A stretch of 64,000 bases of DNA from Sneathiella glossodoripedis JCM 23214 (GCF_000616095.1 NZ_BAMS01000001.1:744001-808000); one strand, 5' to 3'. Positions 18,622 to 28,219 are shown, counted from the first letter of the stretch. Notes: generated by a model not told the origin, from the sequence alone. Made by a program: numbers and translations.

Positions 18622-20133
18622 ATGCTGTTTCAGAATAAAATCCATCTAACTCTTGTCCTTCTCGTCAATGTGGCCTCCTCAATAGCGGTGGCAGATACCC
18701 CGTATCGAGGCGATTTGACGGCTGACGAGCTGAATCGCGTTTTCGCGGTTACAAAGCTGACAAGTGACTTTAGTCAGGCTGAACGATTTGAAGCGATGTC
18801 TGGAGGAGCCGCAACGTCAAGCCGGTCTCCAGACGCTGATGCATTTTCTCAGTTTTCTGCAAATCTTGGGTTTGAGGGTGAGGAGAAATTCAAGCTTGGA
18901 AATGGACTATTTCGAAAGTTGTGGGTTTCTTCACCTTCCTCTACACAGGCATCTGATGGTCTGGGACCGTTGTTTAACGCGCGATCCTGTCAACGATGTC
19001 ATTTGAAGGATGGTCGCGGACATCCTCCTGAGCATGACGCTGACAGTGCTGTTTCAATGTTCTTAAGACTTTCTGTCCCTCCGCAATCGGAAAAGGAAAA
19101 ACGACTGATCGAGACAGGTGAAAAGCAGATCATTCCAGAACCTACATACGGCACTCAGCTACAGGATTTAGCCATTCCAGGAGTACCGGCTGAAGGTAAG
19201 ATGAAGATCACTTACACCGAGATAAAGGTCGCCCTTTCCGGCGGTGAAGTTATTAGTTTACGTAAGCCTGAATATTCAATCATCGAGAAAAAATACGGCC
19301 CTTTGCATCCTGATGTACTAATTTCCCCGCGGATTGCTCCGCCAATGGTTGGTCTTGGGTTGCTGGAAGCAATTCACGATGCGGATATACTTCAACAAGC
19401 TGATCCTGATGATGTTGATTTGGATGGCATTTCAGGCCGTGTCAGTTGGGTAGGGTATGAGCATAAAAAAATTGGGCGATTTGGATGGAAAGCTTCAACG
19501 GCTTCAGTTTTACAGCAATCTGCAGATGCTTTCGCTGGCGATATTGGAATTTCCACTCCGCGCGCCATGCGCCCTTGGGGTGATTGCACATCACTTCAAA
19601 CGCAATGTTTGAACCAGCCAACAGGTGTTCAGAAAAACCTTGGAGATAGTGAAGCGCCCGATCCCGTATTGGAACTGGTTACGTTCTATTCAAGTAATCT
19701 GGCAGTACCGATCCGTCGTCGGGTTGCAAATACGTCAGTATTGTCTGGTAAAAAGGAATTTTACGAAATTGGTTGTGTGAAATGTCACCGACCTAAATTT
19801 GTTACCAGTAAAAAGGCAGTACAAAAAGAACATCGGTTTCAACTGATCTGGCCATATACGGATTTGTTGCTACACGATATGGGTGAGGGACTGGCGGATG
19901 GTCGGCCTGTTGGTAGCGCATCTCGCCGTGAATGGCGAACAGCTCCGCTCTGGGGTATTGGACTAACCAAGCTAGTTAATGGTCACACTTATTTTTTACA
20001 TGATGGTCGTGCCCGTAATCTAACGGAAGCCATATTATGGCATGGCGGTGAAGCGGAAAACTCACGGCAAGCGTTTATAGAACTTCCTCCTGAGCGGAGG
20101 AAGAATCTGATCCAATTTTTGGAGTCCTTGTAA
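18622..20133 (+). CDS. Di-heme c-type cytochrome / DUF1111 (thiol oxidoreductase-like)
   Basis: 503 residues with a signal peptide (NKIHLTLVLLVNVASSIAVA). Two heme-binding motifs are present: CQRCH (RSCQRCHLKDGRGHPP) around residue 130 and CVKCH (IGCVKCHRPKF) around residue 388. This is the di-heme oxidoreductase family found beside imelysins in iron-regulated operons. A periplasmic redox role on iron is plausible but unproven. The next gene starts directly after its stop. Confidence 0.88.
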   Translation: MLFQNKIHLTLVLLVNVASSIAVADTPYRGDLTADELNRVFAVTKLTSDFSQAERFEAMSGGAATSSRSPDADAFSQFSANLGFEGEEKFKLGNGLFRKLWVSSPSSTQASDGLGPLFNARSCQRCHLKDGRGHPPEHDADSAVSMFLRLSVPPQSEKEKRLIETGEKQIIPEPTYGTQLQDLAIPGVPAEGKMKITYTEIKVALSGGEVISLRKPEYSIIEKKYGPLHPDVLISPRIAPPMVGLGLLEAIHDADILQQADPDDVDLDGISGRVSWVGYEHKKIGRFGWKASTASVLQQSADAFAGDIGISTPRAMRPWGDCTSLQTQCLNQPTGVQKNLGDSEAPDPVLELVTFYSSNLAVPIRRRVANTSVLSGKKEFYEIGCVKCHRPKFVTSKKAVQKEHRFQLIWPYTDLLLHDMGEGLADGRPVGSASRREWRTAPLWGIGLTKLVNGHTYFLHDGRARNLTEAILWHGGEAENSRQAFIELPPERRKNLIQFLESL

Positions 20134-21237
20134 ATGGTAACTTTATATAAGCAGATTTCAAAGTTTGTCGTGGCGCCTGTTCTGCTTGGTTTTCTCCTTG
20201 TGCCTGTTTCCATTGCCGATCCAGGCAGAGCCGAGCAACAGAAAATAGTGATTAATGCTTATGTCGATGGATATGTGTTGCCCGCCTATCAGTCTTTCGT
20301 GGAGGAGACAAAACAACTCACTAAGAAGCTCAAAATGTTGTGTGAGGATAGGCAAGAAGAGCGGCTGGTGGATGTGCAGATGGCCTTTACTTCATCGGTA
20401 TTGGGATGGTCTCGGGTTTTACCGGTTCGCTTTGGTCCTATCCGACTGCATAACCGGATGGAAAGAGTGTTTTTCTGGCCTGACACGAAATCAAGAGTCT
20501 CAAAACATACTTCAAGATTACTTCAGGAATTTGAGGGTAAAGACATTGATTTCACTCATCGTAGCATCGCTGCGCAAGGACTTCCAGCCCTCGAATATTT
20601 ATTGTATTCCAGCATTTCTCGAAATCTCCTCGACGCTGAGAAGCCAAATTGCGGAGTTGCCGTAAGTATCAGCAAAAATATATACCGTATTGCGACTGAT
20701 ATTTTGGCTGAATGGAACGGCGACGATGGATACCGTGCAGTCGTATTGTCTCCGGGTCCTGAAAATCAAACTTACAGAACTGCTGATGAAGCCCTTGCCG
20801 AGATTTTAAAATCTACTTCAGAAATATTGCAGCTGATTGCCTCTTCCATGCTTAATAGCAGTCTTCAGGGGTCCCCGGATGACGCGAAAGCAAAGCGGGC
20901 TCCATTTTGGCGATCTGACCTCACCTTGCAAAGCTTGCAAGTAACTCTAGGCACAGTGAAAACCTTTGTTCTGGAAGCTCATTTCTCGTCCTTGATGAAA
21001 AAAGAAGATCAGGGACTTGGAAAAAATCTGATATTTGAACTTGATCAGGCTTTAGGCGTTTTCTCGGATATACATTTAAAAAATACGTCATGGGTGGAAT
21101 TGGTAAAAACACCAGAGGGCCACGCCCAATTGACTTATCTGACCAATCCGGTGCTGGGCGCACATAATTTGCTGGCAGAAGAAATATCTCAGGCTATGGG
21201 CATTAACGTAGGGTTTAATTCGCTTGATGGAGATTAA
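20134..21237 (+). CDS. Second imelysin-family protein, motif-degenerate
   Basis: 367 residues with a signal peptide (VVAPVLLGFLLVPVSIADP) and an imelysin-type helical domain. In place of GxHxxE it has GLPALEYLLYS, so the His of the signature is missing while Gly and Glu remain. Its ATG abuts the DUF1111 stop, and it overlaps the DUF1513 gene by 11 bp. Two dissimilar imelysins flanking a di-heme protein is the usual layout of this operon type. Confidence 0.82.
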   Translation: MVTLYKQISKFVVAPVLLGFLLVPVSIADPGRAEQQKIVINAYVDGYVLPAYQSFVEETKQLTKKLKMLCEDRQEERLVDVQMAFTSSVLGWSRVLPVRFGPIRLHNRMERVFFWPDTKSRVSKHTSRLLQEFEGKDIDFTHRSIAAQGLPALEYLLYSSISRNLLDAEKPNCGVAVSISKNIYRIATDILAEWNGDDGYRAVVLSPGPENQTYRTADEALAEILKSTSEILQLIASSMLNSSLQGSPDDAKAKRAPFWRSDLTLQSLQVTLGTVKTFVLEAHFSSLMKKEDQGLGKNLIFELDQALGVFSDIHLKNTSWVELVKTPEGHAQLTYLTNPVLGAHNLLAEEISQAMGINVGFNSLDGD

Positions 21238-22314
21238 TCGACGCGCTTTTTTGGGGACACTATTAGCGACCTCATTAATACCCCTCTCTTTTGATGCATT
21301 AGCTATTAAAAACAGATCAATATTGTTGGCCCCATTTCGAAGCCAAGCTGGTTACTTCTTGGGGTTTTTGAATAGATCTGGACAGTTGGAAGCGAAAATA
21401 AAGCTACCTTGGCGTGGGCATGGGTTAGCGATTTCACCAAAAATTGGACAGGCCGTTCTATTTTCGCGTCGTCCTGGCCGGTTTGCTGTTGTCATTAATC
21501 TGATGACACATGGTATTCAGTATGAATTTGCAACACCGGCCAATCGCCATTTTTATGGTCATGGGGTTTTCTCGAGCGACGGCAAATATCTGTTTGCGAC
21601 AGAAAATGACTTTGAAAATGAAAGAGGCGTGATTGGTATTTATGACGCCCAGAAAAATTACATTCGTGTTGGGGAATACCCTAGCTTCGGGATTGGTCCG
21701 CACGAGATCATCCTCTCCCGCGATGGAAAGACCCTTATTGTTGCGAACGGTGGAATATTAACGCACCCGGATTTTCCCCGACAAAAACTGAACCTGTACA
21801 ATATGAGCCTTCCATCTGTTTTCTTGATCAAAAGACAGGAATGAAAACTGGTTGGGTAGCGCCAGCAGATAATTTTAAGCAAGTTTCCTTGCGCCATTTA
21901 TCGGAGGATGCGGACGGAAATATCTGGATTGCAGGGCAATATGAAGGTGATAGGTCTGGTCCTTTTCCTGTAGTCGCTGTTTGTGTGTCGCGGCGGAAAA
22001 TAAATTTCATTGAATATGAAGAGAAATCGCGCTCACTGGTGAAAAACTACGCTGGTTCCATTACCGTAAACCCGTTAAATAATCAGGTTGCAGTCACCTT
22101 TCCAAGAGATAACAGAGCGTTACTATTCGACAGTTCTGCCACCGCGAACCAAAAGATTTCAGCCTCTCAAGATATCTGCGGTGTCGTTACAGTGGGCAAA
22201 GATTTTATTTTCAGTAATGGACGGGGAGATATATCCACCCAAAACCGACATTTAACCCATCATGAAGGTCTTGCTTTCGACAATCATTTAGCGCTGTCTT
22301 CTGCTTGGATCTGA
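21227..22314 (+). CDS. DUF1513 protein, Tat-exported, beta-propeller-like (frameshifted)
   Basis: The N-terminus MEINRRAFLGTLLATSLIPLSF carries a twin-arginine signal. The body has repeats such as GHGVFSSDGKYLFATEND and GIGPHEIILSRDGKTLIVANGG, typical of the DUF1513 propeller-like family. Frame 2 breaks near 21808. Adding one C to AGCC restores MSPSICFLDQKTGMKTGW and carries the gene in frame 1 to 22314, about 362 residues. I use ATG 21227 rather than TTG 21224. It is the last gene of the imelysin operon. Biochemical function unknown. Confidence 0.85.
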
Positions 22315-22327
22315 TTTAGAGTTATCA

Positions 22328-24655
22328 TCAGCTACATTTAGAAAATCCACAGGCAGTGCAGGTATCGCAACCTTCGCTTTTTAGTAATGCAGCTTCCCCA
22401 CATTCAGGACATTGCCGTTGTAGACCAGATAGCTTTTGATTAGTGGATTGATCCATAGCCTGAATATGTGATGTTGTTTTTTCACTCTTGTCCGTCTGTT
22501 GAGGAAGAAAGCCAATTTGCACAAGATGTGTTTCAATTACATCGCCGATGGCTGCCAGCAAGGAAGGGACATATCTACCTTGCATCCATGCACCTCCCCG
22601 TGGATCAAATACAGCCTTTAACTCCTCCACGACAAAACTAACATCGCCCCCTCGTCTAAAGACCGCTGAAATCATTCGCGTTAACGCGACGGTCCAAGCG
22701 AAATGCTCGACATTTTTGGAGTTAATAAAGATTTCAAATGGTCGGCGACGCCCATCCTGAATAATGTCATTGAGCGTAATATACATGGCGTGATTGCTTT
22801 CTGGCCATTTCAGCTTGTAGGTTTGCCCCGGAATTGTACCCGGCCGGTCCAGTGGTTTTGTCATATATACAATGCCGCCTGCCTCGTAATTATCCTGTGG
22901 TCTGGGCTCGGGCTCGTTTAAGGGGAGGCTTGCCTGAGCTGAACTTTCCGGGTTGGTAGCAGCACTGTTCTCCAAAACAGCACCCGTGACATCATTGGGG
23001 CGATATGTAGTGCATCCTTTACAGCCCATTTCATAGGCTTTTAAATAAATATCCTTGAAGCTTTCAAAGCTGATTTCTTCTGGGCAATTAATTGTTTTTG
23101 AAATGGAGCTATCGATATATTCCTGAATTGTCGCCTGCATTTTGACATGGTCCATCGGAGTGAGGACCTGAGCATCTACAAAATAATCAGGAAGAGGCGT
23201 GGTATCCCCCTTAAGTCTTCTATACAATCGATAGGCATAGTCGGAGACTTCTTCAGATTTACGACTTCCATCAGGCATAAGAACATTGCGGGTATAGGTG
23301 AAACTGAATACCGGTTCTAATCCACTTGATACATTGTTTGCGAGTAAGGATATTGTCCCTGTTGGAGCGATAGAAGTGACAAGCGCATTGCGAATGCCAT
23401 GTTTTCTGATGCCATCGACAATATCGTCATCAAGCTGGCGAATGGTTTCTCCCGAAAGATAGGCGTCCTTATCAAAAAGTGGAAAAGCCCCCTTTTCTTC
23501 AGCCAGATCAATGGAGGCCTGATAGGCTGCGCGTTGAAATTCTTTCATCCATTGATGGGTAAGTGAAATGGACTCATCTGATCCGTAGCGACGGCCGCAC
23601 ATGATCAGTGCATCGGCTAAGCCCGTAATGCCGAGCCCGATCCGTCGTTTTGCTTTTGCTTCGTTTTCCTGCTCCGACAGTGGAAATCCAGACACATCGA
23701 TCACATTATCCATCATGCGAACGGATGTTCGCACTGTCTCACGAAGTGTTTCCATATCCAAGTGAGCGTTGTCTTCGAAGGGGGCACGAATGAGGCTGGT
23801 CAGGTTAATGGATCCCAGCAGGCAGGCACCATAAGGAGGCAAAGGTTGTTCCCCGCATGGGTTGGTCGCGGAGATATTTTCACAATAATGCAGGTTATTT
23901 CTGGCGTTAATTCGGTCAATAAAAATCACGCCGGGTTCTGCATATGCGTAAGTCGAGCGCATAATTGCGTCCCAAAGTTCGCGGGCTCGGATCGTTTTAT
24001 ACTGGGTTCCCTTGAAAACCAGATCCCATGGATCGTCTTTTTGGACTGCCTCCATAAAATCATCTGTAACAAGTACAGATAGATTAAACATTCGCAAGCG
24101 ACCAGGATCCTGCTTCGCTGCTATGAAATCCAAAATATCCGGATGATCGCAGCGCAAGGTCGCCATCATAGCGCCACGGCGGGAGCCGGCACTCATGATG
24201 GTGCGGCACATGCTGTCCCAGACATCCATGAAACTCAATGGGCCTGAAGCGTCTGAGCCCATACTTTTGACCGGGGCTCCTTTGGGCCTGATCGTGGAAA
24301 AATCATACCCGATACCGCCGCCCTGTTGCATGGTCACGGCGGCTTCTTTGAGGTTGTCGAAAATGCCGCCCATATCATCGGGGATTTCACCCATTACAAA
24401 ACAATTGAAAAGAGTTACCCGGCGTTTTGTGCCAGCCCCGGCAATAATGCGTCCCGCCGGCAGGAATTTATAATCCTGCAGGTTTTTAAAGAATTCATCG
24501 CTCCAGTAAGCCTTGTCTTCTTCTACTTCAGCAAGTGCGGTGGCTATTCTCTTCCAGGTATCTTCGACTTTGCCTTCCACGTAAGAACCATCGGACGAGC
24601 GAAACCGGTATTTCATGTCCCAGATTTGTTTTGATATGGGGGCAAGTGCAGTCAT
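22328..24655 (-). CDS. nrdJ: Adenosylcobalamin-dependent (class II) ribonucleotide reductase
   Basis: Reduces ribonucleotides to deoxyribonucleotides using AdoCbl to form the thiyl radical. Of 775 residues, the active-site elements visible are LFNCFVMGE (substrate Cys), the NPCGEQPLPPYGACLLGSIN loop with radical Cys and Glu, and APTGTISLLANNVSSGLEP. A Cys-rich C-terminal tail (CPECGEAALL...CTACG) ends the protein. AGAGGG lies 5 nt before the ATG. I see no clear NrdR-box pair in the 98-bp leader. It depends on the corrinoid adenosylation step supplied by pduO at 57546. Confidence 0.95.
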   Translation of the reverse strand: MTALAPISKQIWDMKYRFRSSDGSYVEGKVEDTWKRIATALAEVEEDKAYWSDEFFKNLQDYKFLPAGRIIAGAGTKRRVTLFNCFVMGEIPDDMGGIFDNLKEAAVTMQQGGGIGYDFSTIRPKGAPVKSMGSDASGPLSFMDVWDSMCRTIMSAGSRRGAMMATLRCDHPDILDFIAAKQDPGRLRMFNLSVLVTDDFMEAVQKDDPWDLVFKGTQYKTIRARELWDAIMRSTYAYAEPGVIFIDRINARNNLHYCENISATNPCGEQPLPPYGACLLGSINLTSLIRAPFEDNAHLDMETLRETVRTSVRMMDNVIDVSGFPLSEQENEAKAKRRIGLGITGLADALIMCGRRYGSDESISLTHQWMKEFQRAAYQASIDLAEEKGAFPLFDKDAYLSGETIRQLDDDIVDGIRKHGIRNALVTSIAPTGTISLLANNVSSGLEPVFSFTYTRNVLMPDGSRKSEEVSDYAYRLYRRLKGDTTPLPDYFVDAQVLTPMDHVKMQATIQEYIDSSISKTINCPEEISFESFKDIYLKAYEMGCKGCTTYRPNDVTGAVLENSAATNPESSAQASLPLNEPEPRPQDNYEAGGIVYMTKPLDRPGTIPGQTYKLKWPESNHAMYITLNDIIQDGRRRPFEIFINSKNVEHFAWTVALTRMISAVFRRGGDVSFVVEELKAVFDPRGGAWMQGRYVPSLLAAIGDVIETHLVQIGFLPQQTDKSEKTTSHIQAMDQSTNQKLSGLQRQCPECGEAALLKSEGCDTCTACGFSKCS

Positions 24656-24753
24656 GTAGACCCTCTGGCATATAAAGAACCAATAGTCTCCAATACTATA
24701 CGTTAAATTGGTATAATAGACAAATGGAATAACCGAAAAGATATTCTAAGTCA

Positions 24754-25485
24754 TTATTTTGAAAGATATTTTTCTTTACTCTCTTGTACGAGGCGGCGGC
24801 TGTTTTCATCAATGCTTTGCTTTAGCTGAGCCATAAATTCTGCTCGCTTCAGTCCCGTTTCAATCGGCGGAAGAAATTCAATAATGATCACGCCGGGCCT
24901 GCAAATGAATTTTTTTCGGGGCCAGAATAGACCTGTATTGAGCGCAACCGGGATCACGGGTGTATCCAACTTTGAATAAAGAGCAGCAATACCGGGCTGG
25001 TAGTCTCGTTCCTCATCGATATCTGTACGCGTTCCTTCCGGAAAAATAACGATTTGACGTTGATCCACCAAAGCTTGTTTTGCCTGTTCGATCATTGACC
25101 GCAAGGCAGCCGCGTGACCTTTACGGTCAACTGCTATCATTTTTGTTTTACGGCAGTACCAACCGTATACTGGAATATTCAGCAATTCCTTTTTCAGGAC
25201 CATTGCCGGGTCCCTGACCAGCCAGTGAAATGCCATCGTTTCAAAGGCGGATTGATGTTTGCAGGCGATAAGAGCTTGCTGTTTTGGAAGATTTTCTAAT
25301 CCTCTCACTTCCACAGTCAATCCACACAGGTATTTCATGAGAAACATGATGCCCTTTGTCCATTGTGTCTGGCCGCGGACAATCCATTTTCGATCAACTA
25401 CAAGAAATGGGATGAAAATCAGGTTCATGAAAATTGACCAGATCCAAAAACAGATAAAAAACAAAACTGATCTGATACGTGTCAC
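24754..25485 (-). CDS. plsC: 1-acyl-sn-glycerol-3-phosphate acyltransferase (PlsC family)
   Basis: 243 residues with an N-terminal membrane segment (VLFFICFWIWSIFMNLIFIPFLVV), then acyltransferase motifs: KHQSAFE (HX4E here, where HX4D is usual) and FPEGTR. It transfers an acyl chain to lysophosphatidate in phospholipid synthesis. It overlaps the YdcF-like gene by 4 bp. The Asp-to-Glu change in the catalytic box is conservative, but activity should not be assumed. Confidence 0.88.
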   Translation of the reverse strand: MTRIRSVLFFICFWIWSIFMNLIFIPFLVVDRKWIVRGQTQWTKGIMFLMKYLCGLTVEVRGLENLPKQQALIACKHQSAFETMAFHWLVRDPAMVLKKELLNIPVYGWYCRKTKMIAVDRKGHAAALRSMIEQAKQALVDQRQIVIFPEGTRTDIDEERDYQPGIAALYSKLDTPVIPVALNTGLFWPRKKFICRPGVIIIEFLPPIETGLKRAEFMAQLKQSIDENSRRLVQESKEKYLSK

Positions 25486-26090
25486 TGAGTGTCTCCGGCC
25501 ATGGCAACTCTTTCCAGATTTGCGCGGATTAGGCTGATTAGATATTTGTTGAATTCTGATGCGAGAATGAAAGCAGTTGCCGGCTTACGCCACCAACCGT
25601 CGAGTTCCAGAACATCGTTGATTGCGGCATGGGCGTAAAGTGTTTTATTGGGCATCTGACGTTTTAATTCTACAAGGCTTCGGGGCATATGATAGGCGCT
25701 TGTGACCACTATCAGGCTACTAAAGTTATTTTCAGATGCCCAAAGTGAAGTTTCATAGGCATTTCCTACTGTATCCTTTGCAATGCGGCCCAGATCGACG
25801 CAACAATCCATGATTTTTGTACTCTCCCCCATTGCCTGTCGCAGGGTTTCAGCACTAATTTCACTATTAACGCCCGATATTAGAACTCGTTGTGCGGCAC
25901 CTGTTTTCAGCAGGTCCAGACCAAGCTTGAGCCGTGCCGGTGTACCGGTTAAAACAACAATCCCATCAGCGGATTGAACAGAACTGTATTCAGGATCCTT
26001 TATTTCTTCCACATACCCCAGAAAACCGCCAAGCCAGAGGAGAATGACGGCAATAACCATTCGAATTAGTATGGAAGCCCCGGATCTCAT
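25482..26090 (-). CDS. YdcF/DUF218-family membrane protein
   Basis: 202 residues with an N-terminal membrane segment (ILIRMVIAVILLWLGGFLGYV) and a DUF218 domain: SADGIVVLTGTPARL, RVLISGVN, DTVGNAYETSLWA and VVTSAYHMPRS. The family includes proteins affecting envelope or peptidoglycan metabolism; the precise role is unknown. It overlaps plsC and the HAD gene by 4 bp each, so plsC-ydcF-HAD-ftsX-ftsE form one tightly packed unit. Confidence 0.85.
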   Translation of the reverse strand: MRSGASILIRMVIAVILLWLGGFLGYVEEIKDPEYSSVQSADGIVVLTGTPARLKLGLDLLKTGAAQRVLISGVNSEISAETLRQAMGESTKIMDCCVDLGRIAKDTVGNAYETSLWASENNFSSLIVVTSAYHMPRSLVELKRQMPNKTLYAHAAINDVLELDGWWRKPATAFILASEFNKYLISLIRANLERVAMAGDTQ

Positions 26091-26635
26091 ATGAAGCGCC
26101 CATCTTCAATCAAATCAACCGCTTTACTTAAGTTCGCTGCCACGGAAACAGGCAATAGATCTTTGAGGGTACCATCCGCTTGTGTTTTTCGGCCTTTACC
26201 CGTTTGCACAAGGAGTCTGTGCACGCCGCATCCATACGCTGCCTGCAAATCCCGAAGGCTGTCCCCAATCATGATGGTGTTCGATGGAGTGGTTTTAAAA
26301 TCCTCCATTGCCTTGGTTAACATCCCGGAGCCGGGTTTGCGCATGGGAGTTTCCGCCCAAGGGGCATCAGGAGCATAATAGATCTGATCAATGGAGCCAC
26401 CGGCCCGCGCAATTGCATCCAGCATTTTGGCGTGAATGCTGTGCAGTCTTTCTTCGTTGATAATGCCACGCCCAATGCAGGACTGGTTCGTGGCAATAAC
26501 CACTCGATGGTTTCTTGATTTAAGGCGGGCGATAGCGTCAACTGTTCCTTCTATCAGGACCAGTTCTTCGGGCGATTTGACAAAATCCGCCCTGTCCTCG
26601 TTTATAACGCCGTCTCTGTCCAAAATTACCAGCAC
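26087..26635 (-). CDS. HAD-IIIA phosphatase, GmhB-like, without zinc ligands
   Basis: 182 residues with HAD motif I LDRDGVINED, motif II ATNQSCIGRG and motif III MIGDSLRDLQAA, the pattern of heptose-bisphosphate phosphatases. The loop where GmhB normally carries Cys/His zinc ligands reads YYAPDAPWAETPMRKPG, with no Cys or His. It may therefore be a zinc-less heptose phosphatase or act on another sugar phosphate. It lies 1 bp from ftsX and overlaps the DUF218 gene by 4 bp. Confidence 0.82.
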   Translation of the reverse strand: MLVILDRDGVINEDRADFVKSPEELVLIEGTVDAIARLKSRNHRVVIATNQSCIGRGIINEERLHSIHAKMLDAIARAGGSIDQIYYAPDAPWAETPMRKPGSGMLTKAMEDFKTTPSNTIMIGDSLRDLQAAYGCGVHRLLVQTGKGRKTQADGTLKDLLPVSVAANLSKAVDLIEDGRFI

Positions 26636-26636
26636 A

Positions 26637-27524
26637 CTACATCATCCGTTTTAAACTGCCCAATACAATTAGCCTTACCGTAATCGTCGTTAGAATAACC
26701 ACCAGAACGGGGATCATTGCAAGGGCAATCCACCCTTCAAACATCATGGAAGGAGCGGAAATCAGGCCAGCCTCCAAGCGATCAGCAAGCCAAGCCAGAA
26801 CTTGCATCACAAGAATGGCAATTGCAAGGCCAGGCAAAGCACCAAAAAGACTGAGGCGTGCAAAATAATTTTGAAATTGTTTTGCGATGTAACTGTCCTT
26901 GGCGCCAATCAGGTGGAGGACTTCGATTATCTCCTGATGCATAACCATCCCTGTCCGAGCTGCAAACACGATAATAATGACTGTTACAATGCTGATCAGC
27001 ATCATGATTATCGCGGCAATCGTTTGAACGCTCCGCGCTAGTAAAATCATTTTATCAAGCCAAGGCCGGTGGGTATTAAGGACAGCTCCGGGGACTTCAC
27101 TTGCCAGCTTTTTAGCTGCGGCCAACAGATCAACTGCACTATTTTCGGAAATGGTGACTTCAATTAATCGGGGCAATGGCAACTGTTTTATAACATCTGT
27201 ACGGCCCAGATAAGGAGCAAGAAGTTCCGCTGTCTCATCCAGACTAAGTGCACGGACATTCTCCAGTCCGGGAATGGATCGTAGTACGGAAACTGCTTTC
27301 TCCATTTTTGCTGACAGATCAATAGAGCTGTCGTGAGCAATTTCAACTGTCAGATTACCACTCACTGCTGCTGACCAGTTTCCGATTGCAGAGTTGATGG
27401 AAAATAAACCTATCAGAGCCAGAGAGGCCAAAAATACCATTGTTGCAATTACGACCGGCAGGTATCGGCTTGATGCATCTTTTTCAAGCTGCAACTCGGG
27501 TGATATTCCGAAAAATCTACTCAC
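26637..27524 (-). CDS. ftsX: Cell-division ABC transporter permease FtsX
   Basis: 295 residues with FtsX topology: one N-terminal helix (VIATMVFLASLALIGLFSI), an extracytoplasmic domain of about 110 residues (NLTVEIAHD... EVPGAVLNTHRPWLD) and three further helices near residues 165-290. It couples FtsE ATPase activity to peptidoglycan hydrolase activation at the septum. It overlaps ftsE by 4 bp. Confidence 0.92.
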   Translation of the reverse strand: MSRFFGISPELQLEKDASSRYLPVVIATMVFLASLALIGLFSINSAIGNWSAAVSGNLTVEIAHDSSIDLSAKMEKAVSVLRSIPGLENVRALSLDETAELLAPYLGRTDVIKQLPLPRLIEVTISENSAVDLLAAAKKLASEVPGAVLNTHRPWLDKMILLARSVQTIAAIIMMLISIVTVIIIVFAARTGMVMHQEIIEVLHLIGAKDSYIAKQFQNYFARLSLFGALPGLAIAILVMQVLAWLADRLEAGLISAPSMMFEGWIALAMIPVLVVILTTITVRLIVLGSLKRMM

Positions 27525-28219
27525 ACCCCACTCCGTTTGTACTGTGATAGATACTCTTGAGCTGTTGCAAAATGAAGGGTGTTTGATCGCAGATACATAA
27601 CCGGATACTGAAATTTTTGAATCAAGCCAATATCGTGGGTTGCAATAACAACAGTCGTTCCCAACTTGTTCAATTCCTGAAACAGATGCATCAACCGAAG
27701 TCCCATCTCCGGATCCATGGACCCGGTCGGTTCGTCCGCAATCAGCAACTGTGGCCTGTTGATCACAGCCCGGGCAATGGCGACACGTTGCTTCTCACCG
27801 CCTGACAGGGTCGGAGGGCGAGCCTGCATTTGATGACCGAGTCCCACCCAGTTTAAAAGCTCCGTGACGTTTTTTTCAATTAACTCTTCGTCCGCTTCTG
27901 CGATTCGCAGGGGCAGTGCCACATTTTCAAGCGCCGATAGGTGATCCAGCAGACGAAAGTCCTGAAAGACAACACCAATTTTGCGCCGAAATGAGGGAAG
28001 ATCGCTTCGCTCAAGTCTACTAACTTCCTGCCCAAAAAGCGTCAGGAGGCCTCTGCTCGGCCGGTGAGACAGAGCCAGAAGTTTGAGCAGCGAGCTTTTT
28101 CCAGCTCCTGTTGGGCCGGTCAGGAAGTGAAAAGATCCGGATGCCAGATGCATATTGATATCACGCAGGACTTCAGGCCCCATGCCATATCGCATTCCGA
28201 CATTTTCAAATATGACCAA
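27521..28219 (-). CDS. ftsE: Cell-division ATP-binding protein FtsE
   Basis: ABC ATPase with Walker A TGPTGAGKSS, signature LSGGEKQRVAIARA and Walker B LLIADEPTGSMD. The frame extends to an ATG at 28249. A TTG at 28219 is preferred because GGGGAGGG lies about 6 nt upstream, and the product then begins VIFENVGMRYGMGPEVLRD, as FtsE proteins do. It is the promoter-proximal gene of the ftsE-ftsX-HAD-ydcF-plsC run. Confidence 0.93.
   Translation of the reverse strand: MVIFENVGMRYGMGPEVLRDINMHLASGSFHFLTGPTGAGKSSLLKLLALSHRPSRGLLTLFGQEVSRLERSDLPSFRRKIGVVFQDFRLLDHLSALENVALPLRIAEADEELIEKNVTELLNWVGLGHQMQARPPTLSGGEKQRVAIARAVINRPQLLIADEPTGSMDPEMGLRLMHLFQELNKLGTTVVIATHDIGLIQKFQYPVMYLRSNTLHFATAQEYLSQYKRSGV

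Noticed and set aside
24656-24753. NrdR box pair upstream of nrdJ
   Set aside because: The A/T-rich leader has weak dyads (CCAAT/ATTGG) but no pair of ACACNATATANNGTGT-like sites.
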